This document shows positions 16,471-25,437 of a stretch of DNA of 54,095 bases, piece by piece. Below the pieces are notes generated by a model. The model worked only from the letters and a program-made list of their open reading frames with translations, had not been told where the DNA came from and did not search any database. The position numbers and the translations under genes were made by a program. This DNA comes from Syntrophorhabdales bacterium (lineage in GTDB: Bacteria > Desulfobacterota > Syntrophorhabdia > Syntrophorhabdales > WCHB1-27): NCBI GenBank assembly GCA_035541455.1, contig DATKNH010000135.1, positions 1-54,095 of the forward strand, written 5' to 3'. How positions within the stretch are numbered: the first letter of the stretch is position 1; every line of letters begins with the position of its first letter.

Positions 16471-16752
16471 AGAACTACCCCCTTGCGTAAGATGACCTCG
16501 ATGAGGCTAACATCCTCGATACCAACTGCCGGTTTCCAAACAAACCCGCCCTCCTCGCCGGGACGGACCCTTCAGTATGATTATAGCCATTCACAGCAGC
16601 ACGTCAAGGAAAATGAAGACAGATTTCCACAGCAACAAACAGGGCAAGACGTTTCAGCTTGACACCATACCGTCTAACGAGCAAAATGGAGACAATGAAA
16701 GTTTTCGACAGGCGCTAACGCACATAGCGTGTCTTGAAAGGGGGAGCCTGCA

Positions 16753-17565
16753 ATGAGGGGAAAGGCAGTCTTAATGCGTACGGTTGCTGTGGTGGCGTTC
16801 ATGATAGTCTTACTGGGATGTACGTGGCGCGTGGGTGAGGCTGGGGAACAGAAAGAAGTGATCAGGCTGGTGCATATCCTCTCTTTCGAACCATTCGCAA
16901 CTGTTAAGGATGGTAAATCTGAAGGGCTGGCTATAGATATCCTGACGGCTGTTTTTGCCCGCGCAAATCTGAAGGTCGTCTTCATCGGTGAACAGCAGGA
17001 GAACGTGGAGGAGCTACTATTTAAAGGTGAGGCTGATGGCTTGGCGTTTTTCGGCATCAACCCCGCGCGCAAGAATACGTTCGACTTCAGCGATCCGTAT
17101 CTTATCTCAGGGGGAGCTCTTTTCACCACAGCCCCTGGCGTTCCCCGATCCGACCTGAAGGAATTGGAAGGAAAGCGAGTAGCCACGCCGTTAAAGGGAC
17201 CTCTGGCAGACTATATCAGAAAGAACTTCCCCAAGGTCTATCTTTACACTGACGTTAAAGATTACCAGGCAACCCTGGAAGCAGTCCTTGATGGAAAGGC
17301 TGAAGCTGCTGCCCTCAACACTCAAGCTGGGGCAGTTCTGGCAGAGAGCCTCTTCCCCGGAAAATTTACGCTGCCCTCCAAAGGATTTCTTGAAGTTCCC
17401 ATCGGCATAGCAGTCTTGAAGGGAAAACGGGATGCCCAGCTGAAAATCTTTAATGAAGGGCTCAAGGCTGTACTCGTAGACGGCACCTACGATAGCATCA
17501 TCGCGAAGTGGAAAGTACCTGCAACGACTAAACCCCTGATGAGTGACCCGCCAAGAACAGAGTAG
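16753..17565 (+). CDS. family 3 extracellular solute-binding lipoprotein
   Basis: 270 residues. Signal peptide with lipobox IVLLGC (Cys22). The mature part follows the polar amino-acid binding protein pattern: FEPFATVKDGKSEGLAIDIL at the start, GEADGLAFFGINPARKNTFD, FSDPYLISGGALF, and a second-lobe PSKGFLEVPIGIAVLKGKRD. It captures a small solute outside the membrane. No permease or ATPase lies nearby, so it is an orphan or a sensor input. GGGGGAG precedes the ATG. Convergent with the acyl-CoA ligase gene. Confidence 0.82.
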   Translation: MRGKAVLMRTVAVVAFMIVLLGCTWRVGEAGEQKEVIRLVHILSFEPFATVKDGKSEGLAIDILTAVFARANLKVVFIGEQQENVEELLFKGEADGLAFFGINPARKNTFDFSDPYLISGGALFTTAPGVPRSDLKELEGKRVATPLKGPLADYIRKNFPKVYLYTDVKDYQATLEAVLDGKAEAAALNTQAGAVLAESLFPGKFTLPSKGFLEVPIGIAVLKGKRDAQLKIFNEGLKAVLVDGTYDSIIAKWKVPATTKPLMSDPPRTE

Positions 17566-17613
17566 TGCGCTGGAACCAACCGGCAGGCTTGTGTAAAGCC
17601 GCCGCTTGCGCTC

Positions 17614-19107
17614 CTAGCTTTGGGCCAGTTTCCTCAGCTCACGCTTGAGAATTTTTCCCTGAGGACTTTTCGGGAGCTCCTTCACGATTACATATTCCTT
17701 CGGGACCTTAAAGGAGGAGAGCTTGCCTTTGAGGAATGTCTTAATATTCTCAGTTGCCACGCTCCGGCCTGCTTTGGGCACTATGTACGCTGCAACCCGC
17801 TCCCCCCATTCTTTATCGGGGAGGCCGATGACAGCACACTCTTCGACGTCGGGATAGGCGTAGAGCTGTTCCTCGACCTCCCGGGGATAAACGTTTTCCC
17901 CGCCGGTGATGATGAGATCCTTGAGACGATCCACTATAAACAGATAGCCCTCCCGGTCGAACACACCGATGTCCCCTGAACGGAGCCAATCGCCCCAGAA
18001 CGTATCCCTGGTACCTTCAGGGTTATCGAGATAACCTTTCATCACGTTGCGCCCCCGCATGCAGATCTCCCCTTCCTGGCCCTGCTTCACGGGATTTCCG
18101 GACAGGTCTCTGATCTGAACTTCCATGCCGTGCACCGGCTGGCCCACAGAGCCGACAACATGCCTCTCCGGATAATAATGATTAAACGTAATAGGCATGC
18201 ATTCCGTCTGCCCGAAGGATTCGGCAATCGTGATGCCTGTGCGTTCCTTCCACTGCTTCACAATTTCCATCGCCATGGATGCAGCAGCTGAAAAGCAGTA
18301 GCGGAGCTTACCCACCCTTTTCTCAAGATCCGGGAGGCTGAGAAATCGTATATAGACTGTGGGAACGGCGAAGAATTTCGTTACCCGGCCCTTCTCCACC
18401 AGTTCTAACGTTTTGTCCATGTCAAAAGCGGGCAGCAGTTCCAGGCACCCTGCGCTCAGAATAGTCCCATTCAAGATATGCATCTGGCCGAACACATGAT
18501 TGAACGGAAGAAAGCAGAGGCCGGTGTCATGCTGTGTTGAGTGTTCATAATAGGCTATGCTCCAGCTCGAAAAGTTCATGCCTTCGTGGGTCAGCATTGC
18601 ACCCTTGGGGACCCCTGTCGTGCCTCCTGTAAAGAGTATGGCGCCGACATCCGTCCGGTCCCGCTGGACAGCCTCAAACGTTCCGGAGCCGAGAGACATG
18701 AGATGAGCAAGGTCCATATCGCCACCGGGGCATATGATCTTCTCTAGCCCCGTCCCTCCCTTGAGCCGCTCCATCTCCGCGAGCCTGGTTTCAGACGTGA
18801 ATATGACGCGGGGTTTGGCATGACCGACCAGGAGGTTTAACTCATCTCCTTTGAGAAGGCCTGAGAGCGTGACTGCCACTGCCCCGGCCTTAAGAGCCCC
18901 GAAATAGAATGCGACCCAATCAGCAGAATTGAGCGAGCAGAGGCCCACGTGTTCCCCGGGCTTGATGCCCAGGCTTATCAAGCCCGTTGCTATCTTGTTC
19001 GCCGTATCATTCAGCTCCGCGTATGTAAGCTCAAGATCTCCCTGGCGGATCGCAGGGCGGGTTGGAAAGAAAAAAGCGGATCGTTCCAGATTTTGCGCAA
19101 TATTCAT
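17614..19107 (-). CDS. AMP-forming acyl-CoA synthetase/ligase
   Basis: 497 residues, usual size. The AMP-binding loop ILFTGGTTGVPKGAMLTH is at 157-174, the second core motif YLFIVDRLKDLIITGGENVY lies in the hinge, and the C-terminal catalytic lysine is K485 in SPQGKILKREL. It activates a carboxylic acid to its CoA thioester through an acyl-AMP. Chain length or aromatic specificity cannot be told by eye. Divergent from a FadR-type regulator 156 bases away, which in turn precedes a TRAP transporter: a plausible uptake-activation-regulation unit for one organic acid. Confidence 0.88.
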   Translation of the reverse strand: MNIAQNLERSAFFFPTRPAIRQGDLELTYAELNDTANKIATGLISLGIKPGEHVGLCSLNSADWVAFYFGALKAGAVAVTLSGLLKGDELNLLVGHAKPRVIFTSETRLAEMERLKGGTGLEKIICPGGDMDLAHLMSLGSGTFEAVQRDRTDVGAILFTGGTTGVPKGAMLTHEGMNFSSWSIAYYEHSTQHDTGLCFLPFNHVFGQMHILNGTILSAGCLELLPAFDMDKTLELVEKGRVTKFFAVPTVYIRFLSLPDLEKRVGKLRYCFSAAASMAMEIVKQWKERTGITIAESFGQTECMPITFNHYYPERHVVGSVGQPVHGMEVQIRDLSGNPVKQGQEGEICMRGRNVMKGYLDNPEGTRDTFWGDWLRSGDIGVFDREGYLFIVDRLKDLIITGGENVYPREVEEQLYAYPDVEECAVIGLPDKEWGERVAAYIVPKAGRSVATENIKTFLKGKLSSFKVPKEYVIVKELPKSPQGKILKRELRKLAQS

Positions 19108-19164
19108 AGGGACCCCCTAGAGATATTTCAAGACGTGGACAACTGCAGCGTATCCTGTAGTAAT

Positions 19165-19200
19165 GGTCTAATATTTACATAGGTATATTATATTTGTCAA
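19165..19200 (-). promoter_or_regulatory. promoter of the acyl-CoA ligase gene with candidate regulator site
   Basis: Minus strand: TTGACA (19195-19200), 17 bases, TAAATA (19172-19177). On the plus strand the sequence around the -10 reads GGTCTAATATTTACATAGGT (19165-19184); a related CTAATATAGGTA occurs at 20058-20069, just before the TRAP operon, so both could be sites for the GntR/FadR-type protein encoded between them. The divergent regulator gene may use TTGCCA (19222) and TAGACT (19245). Confidence 0.4.
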
Positions 19201-19263
19201 CGAAATATTTTCAAAAACTTCTTGCCAAACTATACTCTTTCATATAGACTAGATTAACCGTTC

Positions 19264-19998
19264 ATGCAACCTTTCAAACCCATCAGGCAATCCCGCATTT
19301 CCGCGGCAGTGACCGACCAGTTGAAACGATCCATTCTCCTTGGCCATTTCAAGTCAGGAGACAAGCTGCCACCCGAGAGGGAGTTGGCGGAACAGTTTCA
19401 GGTAAGCCGCGTTGCAATCAGGGAGGCTTTGAGGGTCCTTGAGACTTCGGGCTTTATAGCGACACGCCAGGGAGTCTCCGGGGGAACCTTCGTGACGGAT
19501 TTGACCTTTCGGCAACTGAGCAACGCCTTCCTTGACCTTTTTCTGGCTGACAAAATATCGATCCCTGAAGTGTACCAGGTGAGACTCCTGGTGGAACCGG
19601 AGGTGGCGCGACTCGCGGCTCTCAACGTTACGCCCGGATATGCCGAGCGGCTCAAGGCCTACCTTGATGCTGAGGATGAGACGTCTGCGACACTCCGTGA
19701 AGACCTCGAGAGGAAGACAGCCGTTCACTTTGTTCTGGCGGAAATGTGCGGCAACCGGTTTCTTGAAGGACTGGTCAGGTCTGTGATGCAGATGACTCGT
19801 AGAATCATTGAAGCAGTGCATCCGGATCAGCCCCCTTTCCTGCATCCGGCAGGCATGCACAGACCCATCATAAAGGCGGTGCTGGCGGGAAACTCCCGTG
19901 CCGCTGAGGCAGCAATGAGAAAACATGCTACCCAATTCGGCAAGACACTGATGGAGCTGGAACGGACCTATCGGAAAAGACAGGCTGCATCAGCCTGA
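19264..19998 (+). CDS. FadR-subfamily GntR transcriptional regulator
   Basis: 244 residues. N-terminal winged helix-turn-helix: LKRSILLGHFKSGDKLPPER, ELAEQFQVSRVAIREALRVL, TRQGVSGGTFV. The C-terminal all-helical FCD ligand domain (about 95-235) has VRLLVEPEVARLAA and later HRPIIKAVLAGNSRAAEAAM with the His typical of metal/organic-acid binding in this family. Such proteins are dimeric repressors released by organic acids or acyl-CoAs. It sits between the divergent acyl-CoA ligase and the TRAP operon and most likely controls both. Confidence 0.9.
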   Translation: MQPFKPIRQSRISAAVTDQLKRSILLGHFKSGDKLPPERELAEQFQVSRVAIREALRVLETSGFIATRQGVSGGTFVTDLTFRQLSNAFLDLFLADKISIPEVYQVRLLVEPEVARLAALNVTPGYAERLKAYLDAEDETSATLREDLERKTAVHFVLAEMCGNRFLEGLVRSVMQMTRRIIEAVHPDQPPFLHPAGMHRPIIKAVLAGNSRAAEAAMRKHATQFGKTLMELERTYRKRQAASA

Positions 19999-20122
19999 AG
20001 GAGACATTGAAAGGCATTTATTGCTCAGAAAAATGTACATAATTTCAAGTGACAATGCTAATATAGGTAGACAGGAAGGTCGATGATCCATCGATTTATT
20101 ATCTCAAACAGGAGGTAACATC

Positions 20123-21142
20123 ATGAAGAAGAAGTTGCTCTGTATGTTGCTGGTGGTTGGTTTCCTCGGCGTTGCGTTGGTTCCTATGGCTGCTCAGGCC
20201 CAGGAGAAATCGATGAAGCTCAGGCTTTCTGTTATGTGGCCGCCGCAGCACCCTTTCACAAAGCTCTTCGACAGTTGGGGCAAGGATGTTGAGAAAGCAA
20301 CGAACGGAAGGATAACTGTAACCGTGTTTGCTGCCAACACACTCTCACCCCCGATGCAGGTGTATGACAATACCGTGAAGGGCGTAGTGGATGTCGGCAC
20401 GAATCTCCTGGCATACTCACCCGGCAGACTGCCGCTCTCCGAAGTGCTGCAGCAGCCGTTGGGCTATAAGAGCGGCTACCAGGGCACCAAGCTGGCAAAT
20501 GCATACTACCAGAAATTCAAACCGAAGGAATTTGATGACGTGCACGTTCTTTTTCTCCACGGCGCAGCGCCCGGTTTCATTTTCACCAAGAACCAGGCCA
20601 AATCGGTTGCCGACCTGAAAGGTCTCAGGATCAAGGCTAACGCAGAAAACGCGGACATCGTGAAGAATCTCGGCGCATCCCCGGTCACCATGCCGGTTAC
20701 CGAGACGTACGATGCGCTCTCGAGGGGCGTCGTGGACGGATGTCTCTTTCCGCTGGAAGCACTCCAGGGGTTCAAAATCGGCGAAGTTGTAAAGACAGTG
20801 CTTGAAGATTATCCGATGTCTTATCTGACCTCCATGTATGCGATCATGAATAAGGCAAAATGGAATTCAATATCTCCTGCAGACCAGAAGGCAATAGACA
20901 AGATCAACGAAGAATACGTCGAGAAAGCCGGCAAGCTCTGGGTTGAACTGGATGACAAAGCCGTACAGTTCGCGAAAGGAAAGGGCGTAAACTTCCTGAA
21001 GGTCTCCAAGGAAGACGAGGCACTCACAGCCAAGCAGATGAAGCCCATTCTGGATGACTATGTGAAAATGGCAAAGGGCAAGGGGCTTCCCGGCGACGAA
21101 GCTTTGAAATTCTGCGAGGAGTTTTTGAAGAAAAACCAGTAA
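20123..21142 (+). CDS. dctP: TRAP transporter substrate-binding protein
   Basis: 339 residues, typical DctP size. Signal peptide ends at AAQAQ (residues 1-27). Mature sequence: LRLSVMWPPQHPFTKLFDSW, GRITVTVFAANTLSPPMQVY, and the substrate-carboxylate region KSVADLKGLRIKANAENADI with Arg in GLRI. It delivers an organic acid to the DctQM permease. AGGAGG sits 10 bases before the ATG. A 12-bp hairpin follows the gene before dctQ. Confidence 0.92.
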   Translation: MKKKLLCMLLVVGFLGVALVPMAAQAQEKSMKLRLSVMWPPQHPFTKLFDSWGKDVEKATNGRITVTVFAANTLSPPMQVYDNTVKGVVDVGTNLLAYSPGRLPLSEVLQQPLGYKSGYQGTKLANAYYQKFKPKEFDDVHVLFLHGAAPGFIFTKNQAKSVADLKGLRIKANAENADIVKNLGASPVTMPVTETYDALSRGVVDGCLFPLEALQGFKIGEVVKTVLEDYPMSYLTSMYAIMNKAKWNSISPADQKAIDKINEEYVEKAGKLWVELDDKAVQFAKGKGVNFLKVSKEDEALTAKQMKPILDDYVKMAKGKGLPGDEALKFCEEFLKKNQ

Positions 21143-21156
21143 ACAGCTGTACTTCA

Positions 21157-21187
21157 CTATGGGGGCTGTGGTGCGCAGCCCCCATAG
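21157..21187 (+). terminator. intra-operon hairpin between TRAP binding-protein and permease genes
   Basis: Perfect 12-bp stem CTATGGGGGCTG / CAGCCCCCATAG with a 7-base loop and only a short T-rich tail. Placed so as to reduce read-through or protect the 3' end of the dctP message, giving more binding protein than permease. Confidence 0.7.
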
Positions 21188-21252
21188 CCTTTAGTTAGCG
21201 CTGTGCATCAAGCGATTCGAATCTTGCTCTTTTCCAAAGGTGGAGGCAGGCT

Positions 21253-21738
21253 ATGAAGAGTTTCATGGCAGGAATCTATGCTGTTGACAAGTTCTTATAC
21301 GTCATCGCCGGTATCGTCCTGGGGTTCATGATCACCTTGACCTTCTGTGATGTCATCCTGAGGAATCTTGGCCATCCTATTACGGGATCCATGGAATTGA
21401 TACAATACGGCGGTTCCATAGTGTTCGGGTTTTCGATTCCTTTTGGTACCTTGCTGGGCGCCCAGGTAATTGTCGACATCATAACGGACAAGCTGAGCCC
21501 GGAAAAGAAACGCGTTGTAAACATACTCACCAGGATTGTGGGAATTCTCCTCTTTCTGTTTGTTGCCTACAATTTCTACCTTTACGGCATCGACGTGAGG
21601 AAGTCTGGTGAACGTACGGCCAGTTTCAAGGTACCTTACTACCCATTCAGCTTCGCTCTCTGCCTCAGTTTTGTCCTGCAGAGTTTTACGATCTTTTGTG
21701 ACCTACTGAAAAAAATAAGGGGTTCAGACGATGAGTGA
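21253..21738 (+). CDS. dctQ: TRAP transporter small permease
   Basis: 161 residues with four membrane spans, the DctQ layout. Recognisable DctQ features are the early segment FLYVIAGIVLGFMITLTFCD, followed by VILRNLGHPITGSMELIQYG, and the third-span IPFGTLLGAQVIVDI. It pairs with DctM to form the sodium-driven membrane part. Its end overlaps the dctM start by 8 bases, so the two are translationally coupled. Confidence 0.9.
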   Translation: MKSFMAGIYAVDKFLYVIAGIVLGFMITLTFCDVILRNLGHPITGSMELIQYGGSIVFGFSIPFGTLLGAQVIVDIITDKLSPEKKRVVNILTRIVGILLFLFVAYNFYLYGIDVRKSGERTASFKVPYYPFSFALCLSFVLQSFTIFCDLLKKIRGSDDE

Positions 21739-23038
21739 TGTTGCGGTAGGAATATACGGAATCATACTGCTGCTGGCGCTATTTTTGACCGGCCTTGAAA
21801 TGGCCTACTGCATGATCCTGGTCGGGTTTCTGGGATTCACCTTTCTCATGACCTTTGCAGCCGCCTCCAGTCTCGTGATCAAGGATTTCTTTGATAATTT
21901 CACGACGTATAGCTACACCGTGATTCCCCTGTTTATGGTGATGGGAGAGTTTGCCGCGAACTCCAATATCGCGAAACGACTCTACAAGGGGGCGCACAAG
22001 TGGTTCGGTCACATACCGGGCGGACTTGCAATGACGACCGTCGTAGGTGCGACAACCTTCAAGGCCATGTGCGGGTCAAGCCTCGCTACCGTGGGAACCT
22101 TTTCAACGCTCGCTATGCCTGAGATGGATCGCTACGGGTACAAAAAGGAACTTTCCGCAGGTACCATAGCCTCTGTCAGCACCATGGGCATGATCCTGCC
22201 TCCCTGCACGGTCCTTATCATCTATGGACTTCAGGTTGAGCAGTCTATCGGCAGATTGTTCCTTGCCGGCATTGTGCCCGCGCTCATGATAGCCTTTTTC
22301 TTCATGGCAGTTATAGCGGGATGGGTAACCCTGCGGCCTGAAATAGCTCCCAGGGCGGCCAAAGCAAGCTGGGCTGAACGAATCGTTGTAATCCCCGAAG
22401 CATTCATTGTCCTTGTTATTTTCGGCGTAGTGATCGGTGGCATGATCACCGGTTTTTTCAGCCCTACGGAATCAGGCACCATAGGTACGGTTGCAATCTT
22501 CTTCCTGGCCCTTGTCCGGCGAGAAGTTAATTTTGGGATGATCGTAAAGTCTTTCAAGGGCGCGTTGAAAACCTCTATAATGACGCTCATGCTCATTGCG
22601 GGATCTGCCATCTTCGGACATTTCCTCGCCATAACCGAGATTCCGATGATTGCGGCAAAGTGGGCCGGATCGCTTCCGATACCGGGCTTCTTTGTCATGA
22701 TGCTGGTTATTGCTATCTACCTTATAGGCGGCTCCATCATGGATGATTTGGCGTTCATGGTGCTCGCCACGCCTATCTTCTTCCCCACGGCAATGCAACT
22801 GGGGTATGACCCCATCTGGTTCGGTATCCTGATCTGCGTCACGCTTATGATCGGAGGTCTTATTCCGCCCGTTGCAATTTATGTTTTCATACTGGGGAAC
22901 ATAACAGGGATTCCGTTCAAGACAATTTATAAGGGCGTGGTTCCCTTTCTTTCGGCACTTGTCCTGGCCCTTATCATACTCTTTGTGTTCCCGCAGATCG
23001 CGCTGTGGCTGCCCAATCTGCTCATGGGTAAAGGATAG
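21731..23038 (+). CDS. dctM: TRAP transporter large permease
   Basis: 435 residues, about a dozen hydrophobic segments. Diagnostic stretches include GATTFKAMCGSSLATVGTFS, ALAMPEMDRYGY-type loop (TLAMPEMDRYGYKKELSAGT), GMILPPCTVLIIYGL and GGSIMDDLAFMVLATPIFFP. It forms the sodium/substrate path with DctQ. Ends at a strong hairpin (23088-23128). Confidence 0.92.
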   Translation: MSDVAVGIYGIILLLALFLTGLEMAYCMILVGFLGFTFLMTFAAASSLVIKDFFDNFTTYSYTVIPLFMVMGEFAANSNIAKRLYKGAHKWFGHIPGGLAMTTVVGATTFKAMCGSSLATVGTFSTLAMPEMDRYGYKKELSAGTIASVSTMGMILPPCTVLIIYGLQVEQSIGRLFLAGIVPALMIAFFFMAVIAGWVTLRPEIAPRAAKASWAERIVVIPEAFIVLVIFGVVIGGMITGFFSPTESGTIGTVAIFFLALVRREVNFGMIVKSFKGALKTSIMTLMLIAGSAIFGHFLAITEIPMIAAKWAGSLPIPGFFVMMLVIAIYLIGGSIMDDLAFMVLATPIFFPTAMQLGYDPIWFGILICVTLMIGGLIPPVAIYVFILGNITGIPFKTIYKGVVPFLSALVLALIILFVFPQIALWLPNLLMGKG

Positions 23039-23087
23039 CCATTACAGGGATCCTGGCTTGCACGGAGTCGTAATTGGTTGAATAGAA

Positions 23088-23128
23088 CAAGTGAGCCTGC
23101 CGAGGTCCGACGTCGGCAGGCTCACTTG
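23088..23128. terminator. 16-bp perfect hairpin after the TRAP operon
   Basis: CAAGTGAGCCTGCCGA (23088-23103) pairs perfectly with TCGGCAGGCTCACTTG (23113-23128) over a 9-base loop. No T-run follows, so Rho-independent release would be weak; it may work as a processing or attenuation structure. It lies 12 bases before the next ATG. Confidence 0.65.
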
Positions 23129-23140
23129 CTTGCGGGTACG

Positions 23141-23590
23141 ATGGGTTCAATTGACAACAAACTAACAGATGGCGAGAGGATCATTTACCGCACGGGGTGT
23201 CATTGGGCGATGCTTCTCGGTCCGATGATCGTCATTATCATCGGCGGGCTGTCTCTGAGAGCTCAGGGAATTCACGCCATAGCACTCATGGCTTTCGGTT
23301 TTGTCTGGGGTGGATTTTCGTACGCGAGCCTGCGTGCATCGGATGTAGCATTGACCAGCACAAGGGTGTTGATAAACGCTGGATTCCCTTTGCGGAGGAC
23401 GTATGATATCCCACTCAACGAGATCGTCGCTGTGGACTACCACCAACCCGCCCTCGGCTCAATGCTCAATTTCGGCAAGCTTATTATCGTAGACAAGAAG
23501 CATGGCAGAGCGACCATCAGGTTTGTTTCTTCCCCGATGGATTTTACGACCAAAGTCCGGCAGCAGATACTCTCATCCGGCCGCCCTTAA
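23141..23590 (+). CDS. bacterial PH-domain (YdbS/bPH2-like) membrane protein
   Basis: 149 residues. An N-terminal LTDGERIIYRTGCHW strand precedes two membrane spans (about 24-60), followed by a pleckstrin-like part: DVALTSTRVLINAGFPLRRT, DIPLNEIVAVDYHQPALG and FGKLIIVDKKHGRATIRFVS. The pattern LTSTRVL...IPLxEIxxV is typical of bacterial PH domains. Function unknown. The ATG at 23141 was chosen because the longer frame starting at 23078 would run through the hairpin at 23088-23128. Confidence 0.75.
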   Translation: MGSIDNKLTDGERIIYRTGCHWAMLLGPMIVIIIGGLSLRAQGIHAIALMAFGFVWGGFSYASLRASDVALTSTRVLINAGFPLRRTYDIPLNEIVAVDYHQPALGSMLNFGKLIIVDKKHGRATIRFVSSPMDFTTKVRQQILSSGRP

Positions 23591-23623
23591 ACGTCAGTCC
23601 AGCCGATTCCGTTACCTCGCGTC

Positions 23624-24253
23624 TTAAGGAGCATCTGAAGCAGTTTTTCTCCGGCTCCTCATGGTGAGCAAACCCATGCCAACCATACCGAAGGCAAGCA
23701 GGAAGACCACTGCCGGCTCCGGAACAGAAGACCTCGGGTCGCCGCTGATGAATTCCTGATTCACGCTGTCGGTGGCCGTATAGATGCGCACAGAACTCAA
23801 GTCCCATCCTGCAGGGTTGAAAGAAGCAGCCGCATTGAGCCAATCCTGTTCTCCCGCCACCATGGGGGTGGATGGTGTGAAGATGTGCCAGATGGCAAAT
23901 TGAATCGGCCCCGTTTGAGCCGGGTTGCTGTTCATCTGGCCAAGGAGCCAGCTCACTTCCTGATACTTTGTTGCGGCATCGGGAAGCGCACCAAACTTCG
24001 TTTGGGTCAGGTCAGACAAGGTGCTGACATGTACCGCGAAAGAACCTGGCACGAAGGTTTCAGTCGCGAAGTCATCGCACACGAAACCGGTTCGCGCACC
24101 TCCGTTAAGGTTCCCCTGTACCGGGCCGACATAGTAGTTTTCGTACGTGCTCGCCGGAAGGGTCTGCAGATTCAGTGTGTCGGCCAGGACCGGGCCTGCA
24201 GTACCTGCCCATAACCATATCACGGCAACCAGGACTAGCGGTAATTTACTCAC
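23624..24253 (-). CDS. PEP-CTERM sorting-domain exported protein
   Basis: 209 residues from the GTG at 24253, which has AGGAGG at ideal distance; the upstream ATG (24268) lies within that ribosome binding site. Signal peptide residues 1-25 (ending VLAD). The C-terminus is a classic PEP-CTERM signal: VPEP at 177-180, a hydrophobic span, then RSRRK. Such proteins are processed by an exosortase and exported, often with exopolysaccharide. The middle contains GFVCDDFATETFVPGSF and WLLGQMNSNPAQTGPIQFAI, seen in a group of PEP-CTERM proteins of unknown role. No exosortase gene is in this window. Confidence 0.88.
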   Translation of the reverse strand: MSKLPLVLVAVIWLWAGTAGPVLADTLNLQTLPASTYENYYVGPVQGNLNGGARTGFVCDDFATETFVPGSFAVHVSTLSDLTQTKFGALPDAATKYQEVSWLLGQMNSNPAQTGPIQFAIWHIFTPSTPMVAGEQDWLNAAASFNPAGWDLSSVRIYTATDSVNQEFISGDPRSSVPEPAVVFLLAFGMVGMGLLTMRSRRKTASDAP

Positions 24254-24275
24254 GGTACTCCTCCTCATACTCCGA

Positions 24276-24342
24276 TTCCCGACGTGCCTCTTTGTATGGC
24301 GGTTTCCCATCGGGAAGCCGAGACTTGATCTGTCCCGGCTTC
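24276..24342 (-). promoter_or_regulatory. leader of the PEP-CTERM gene with two overlapping stems
   Basis: Stem A pairs 24314-24324 with 24332-24342 (GAAGCCGAGAC / GTCCCGGCTTC, one mismatch). Stem B pairs TTCCCGA (24276-24282) with TCGGGAA (24310-24316). They share bases 24314-24316, so both cannot form fully at once. No known riboswitch consensus was recognised. The remaining sequence to 24489 is featureless to me. Confidence 0.35.
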
Positions 24343-24489
24343 TTTAGGTATCGGCTGGTATCAAATCTATGTTAATCGTCCTTTGGGGCTAAAAAACGTA
24401 TCTCTTTGTATTAAGCCAGATGGGAGGTTCGGGTTGGTGCTCGGTGGCCCGGGCGGGGGAAATCGAATATCCGCGACGAAAAACAGCGG

Positions 24490-25437
24490 TCAGGTGTGAT
24501 TTCTCAGCATCAGTTCAACAGGGGATGGATTGAAATAGAACTGCCGCCCCAGGTACGGTTCCCGGTATTGCCTTATGTAGTGATTAATGAGCGTTACAGG
24601 CACAATGAGCGGGAGATATCTTTTCCGGTACGTCTCGATGACCTCGAGCAGTTCTTCTTTCTCTTCGTTGGTCAGCTTTTTTTTGAAATAGCCCACGGCA
24701 TGGAGGAGCACGTTCGTATTCTTGGAAGCTGTCGCCTGAAGTCGGAGAGCCTGCATAAGAAGGCTGCCGTAAGCAGCATGAAGCTCATCACTATTCAATG
24801 ACCCTGCCCTTGCTACTATTTGTCCGAGCAACCCATAATGCTTAGGACTGTGGGACAGCAGGAGTAATTTCAGTTCAGTGTGAAAAGCAACAAGATCCTT
24901 CGCATGTCCGCCTTTCTGCAATAGCTGCTGCCAGCGTCTGTACACAAAAACAGAATCGATGAAGATTTCACGGAGAGCCGGGTCGTGCAGTCTTCCCTCG
25001 TCAGTCACCGGCAGGTGCGGGTTTCGACGCGTAAATGCTGCAGCGAAAATCCCGACGCCGCTGTGACTCGGCATGCCCGACGGCGTGTAGACTTTCACGC
25101 CTTTCAGGCCTGAGCTCGGAGAGCGGCTCTTAAAGATGAACCCGGAGAGTCCCTCCCGTTCCAGTTCGTCCAGCTTCCTCTCCGCCCATTTTCTCATGCC
25201 GTCTGTGTGATCTATGCCCGTGCGTGTCGTGACCAGCCTTGGTGCCGAAGGATCTCCCATGAGCCTGAGAGACTCCCTCGGGATCGGAAGTCCGTACTCG
25301 ACTTCTGGACACACGGGAATATATTCAAAGAACTGCCCGAGTGTTTCCGTTATGTAGCGATCCAGTTTATGTCCGCCATCGTAGCGAACTTTCTCCCCGA
25401 GAAGGCACGTACTGATACCGATCTTAATTTTTTCCAT
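24490..25437 (-). CDS. DUF523-DUF1722 fusion protein
   Basis: 315 residues. The N-terminal half follows DUF523: KIGISTCLLGEKVRYDGGHK, CPEVEYGLPIPRESLRL and FIFKSRSPSSGLKGVKVY, with the conserved Cys in STCLLG and CPE. The second half is DUF1722 (YbgA-like): FHTELKLLLLSHSPKHYGLL and YRKRYLPLIVPVTLINHY. Fused proteins of this kind are common. Function unknown; a role in thiouridine or stress-related chemistry has been suggested for parts but I cannot confirm it. ATG at 25437 has a GGTGAGAG ribosome binding site. Confidence 0.88.
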   Translation of the reverse strand: MEKIKIGISTCLLGEKVRYDGGHKLDRYITETLGQFFEYIPVCPEVEYGLPIPRESLRLMGDPSAPRLVTTRTGIDHTDGMRKWAERKLDELEREGLSGFIFKSRSPSSGLKGVKVYTPSGMPSHSGVGIFAAAFTRRNPHLPVTDEGRLHDPALREIFIDSVFVYRRWQQLLQKGGHAKDLVAFHTELKLLLLSHSPKHYGLLGQIVARAGSLNSDELHAAYGSLLMQALRLQATASKNTNVLLHAVGYFKKKLTNEEKEELLEVIETYRKRYLPLIVPVTLINHYIRQYREPYLGRQFYFNPSPVELMLRNHT

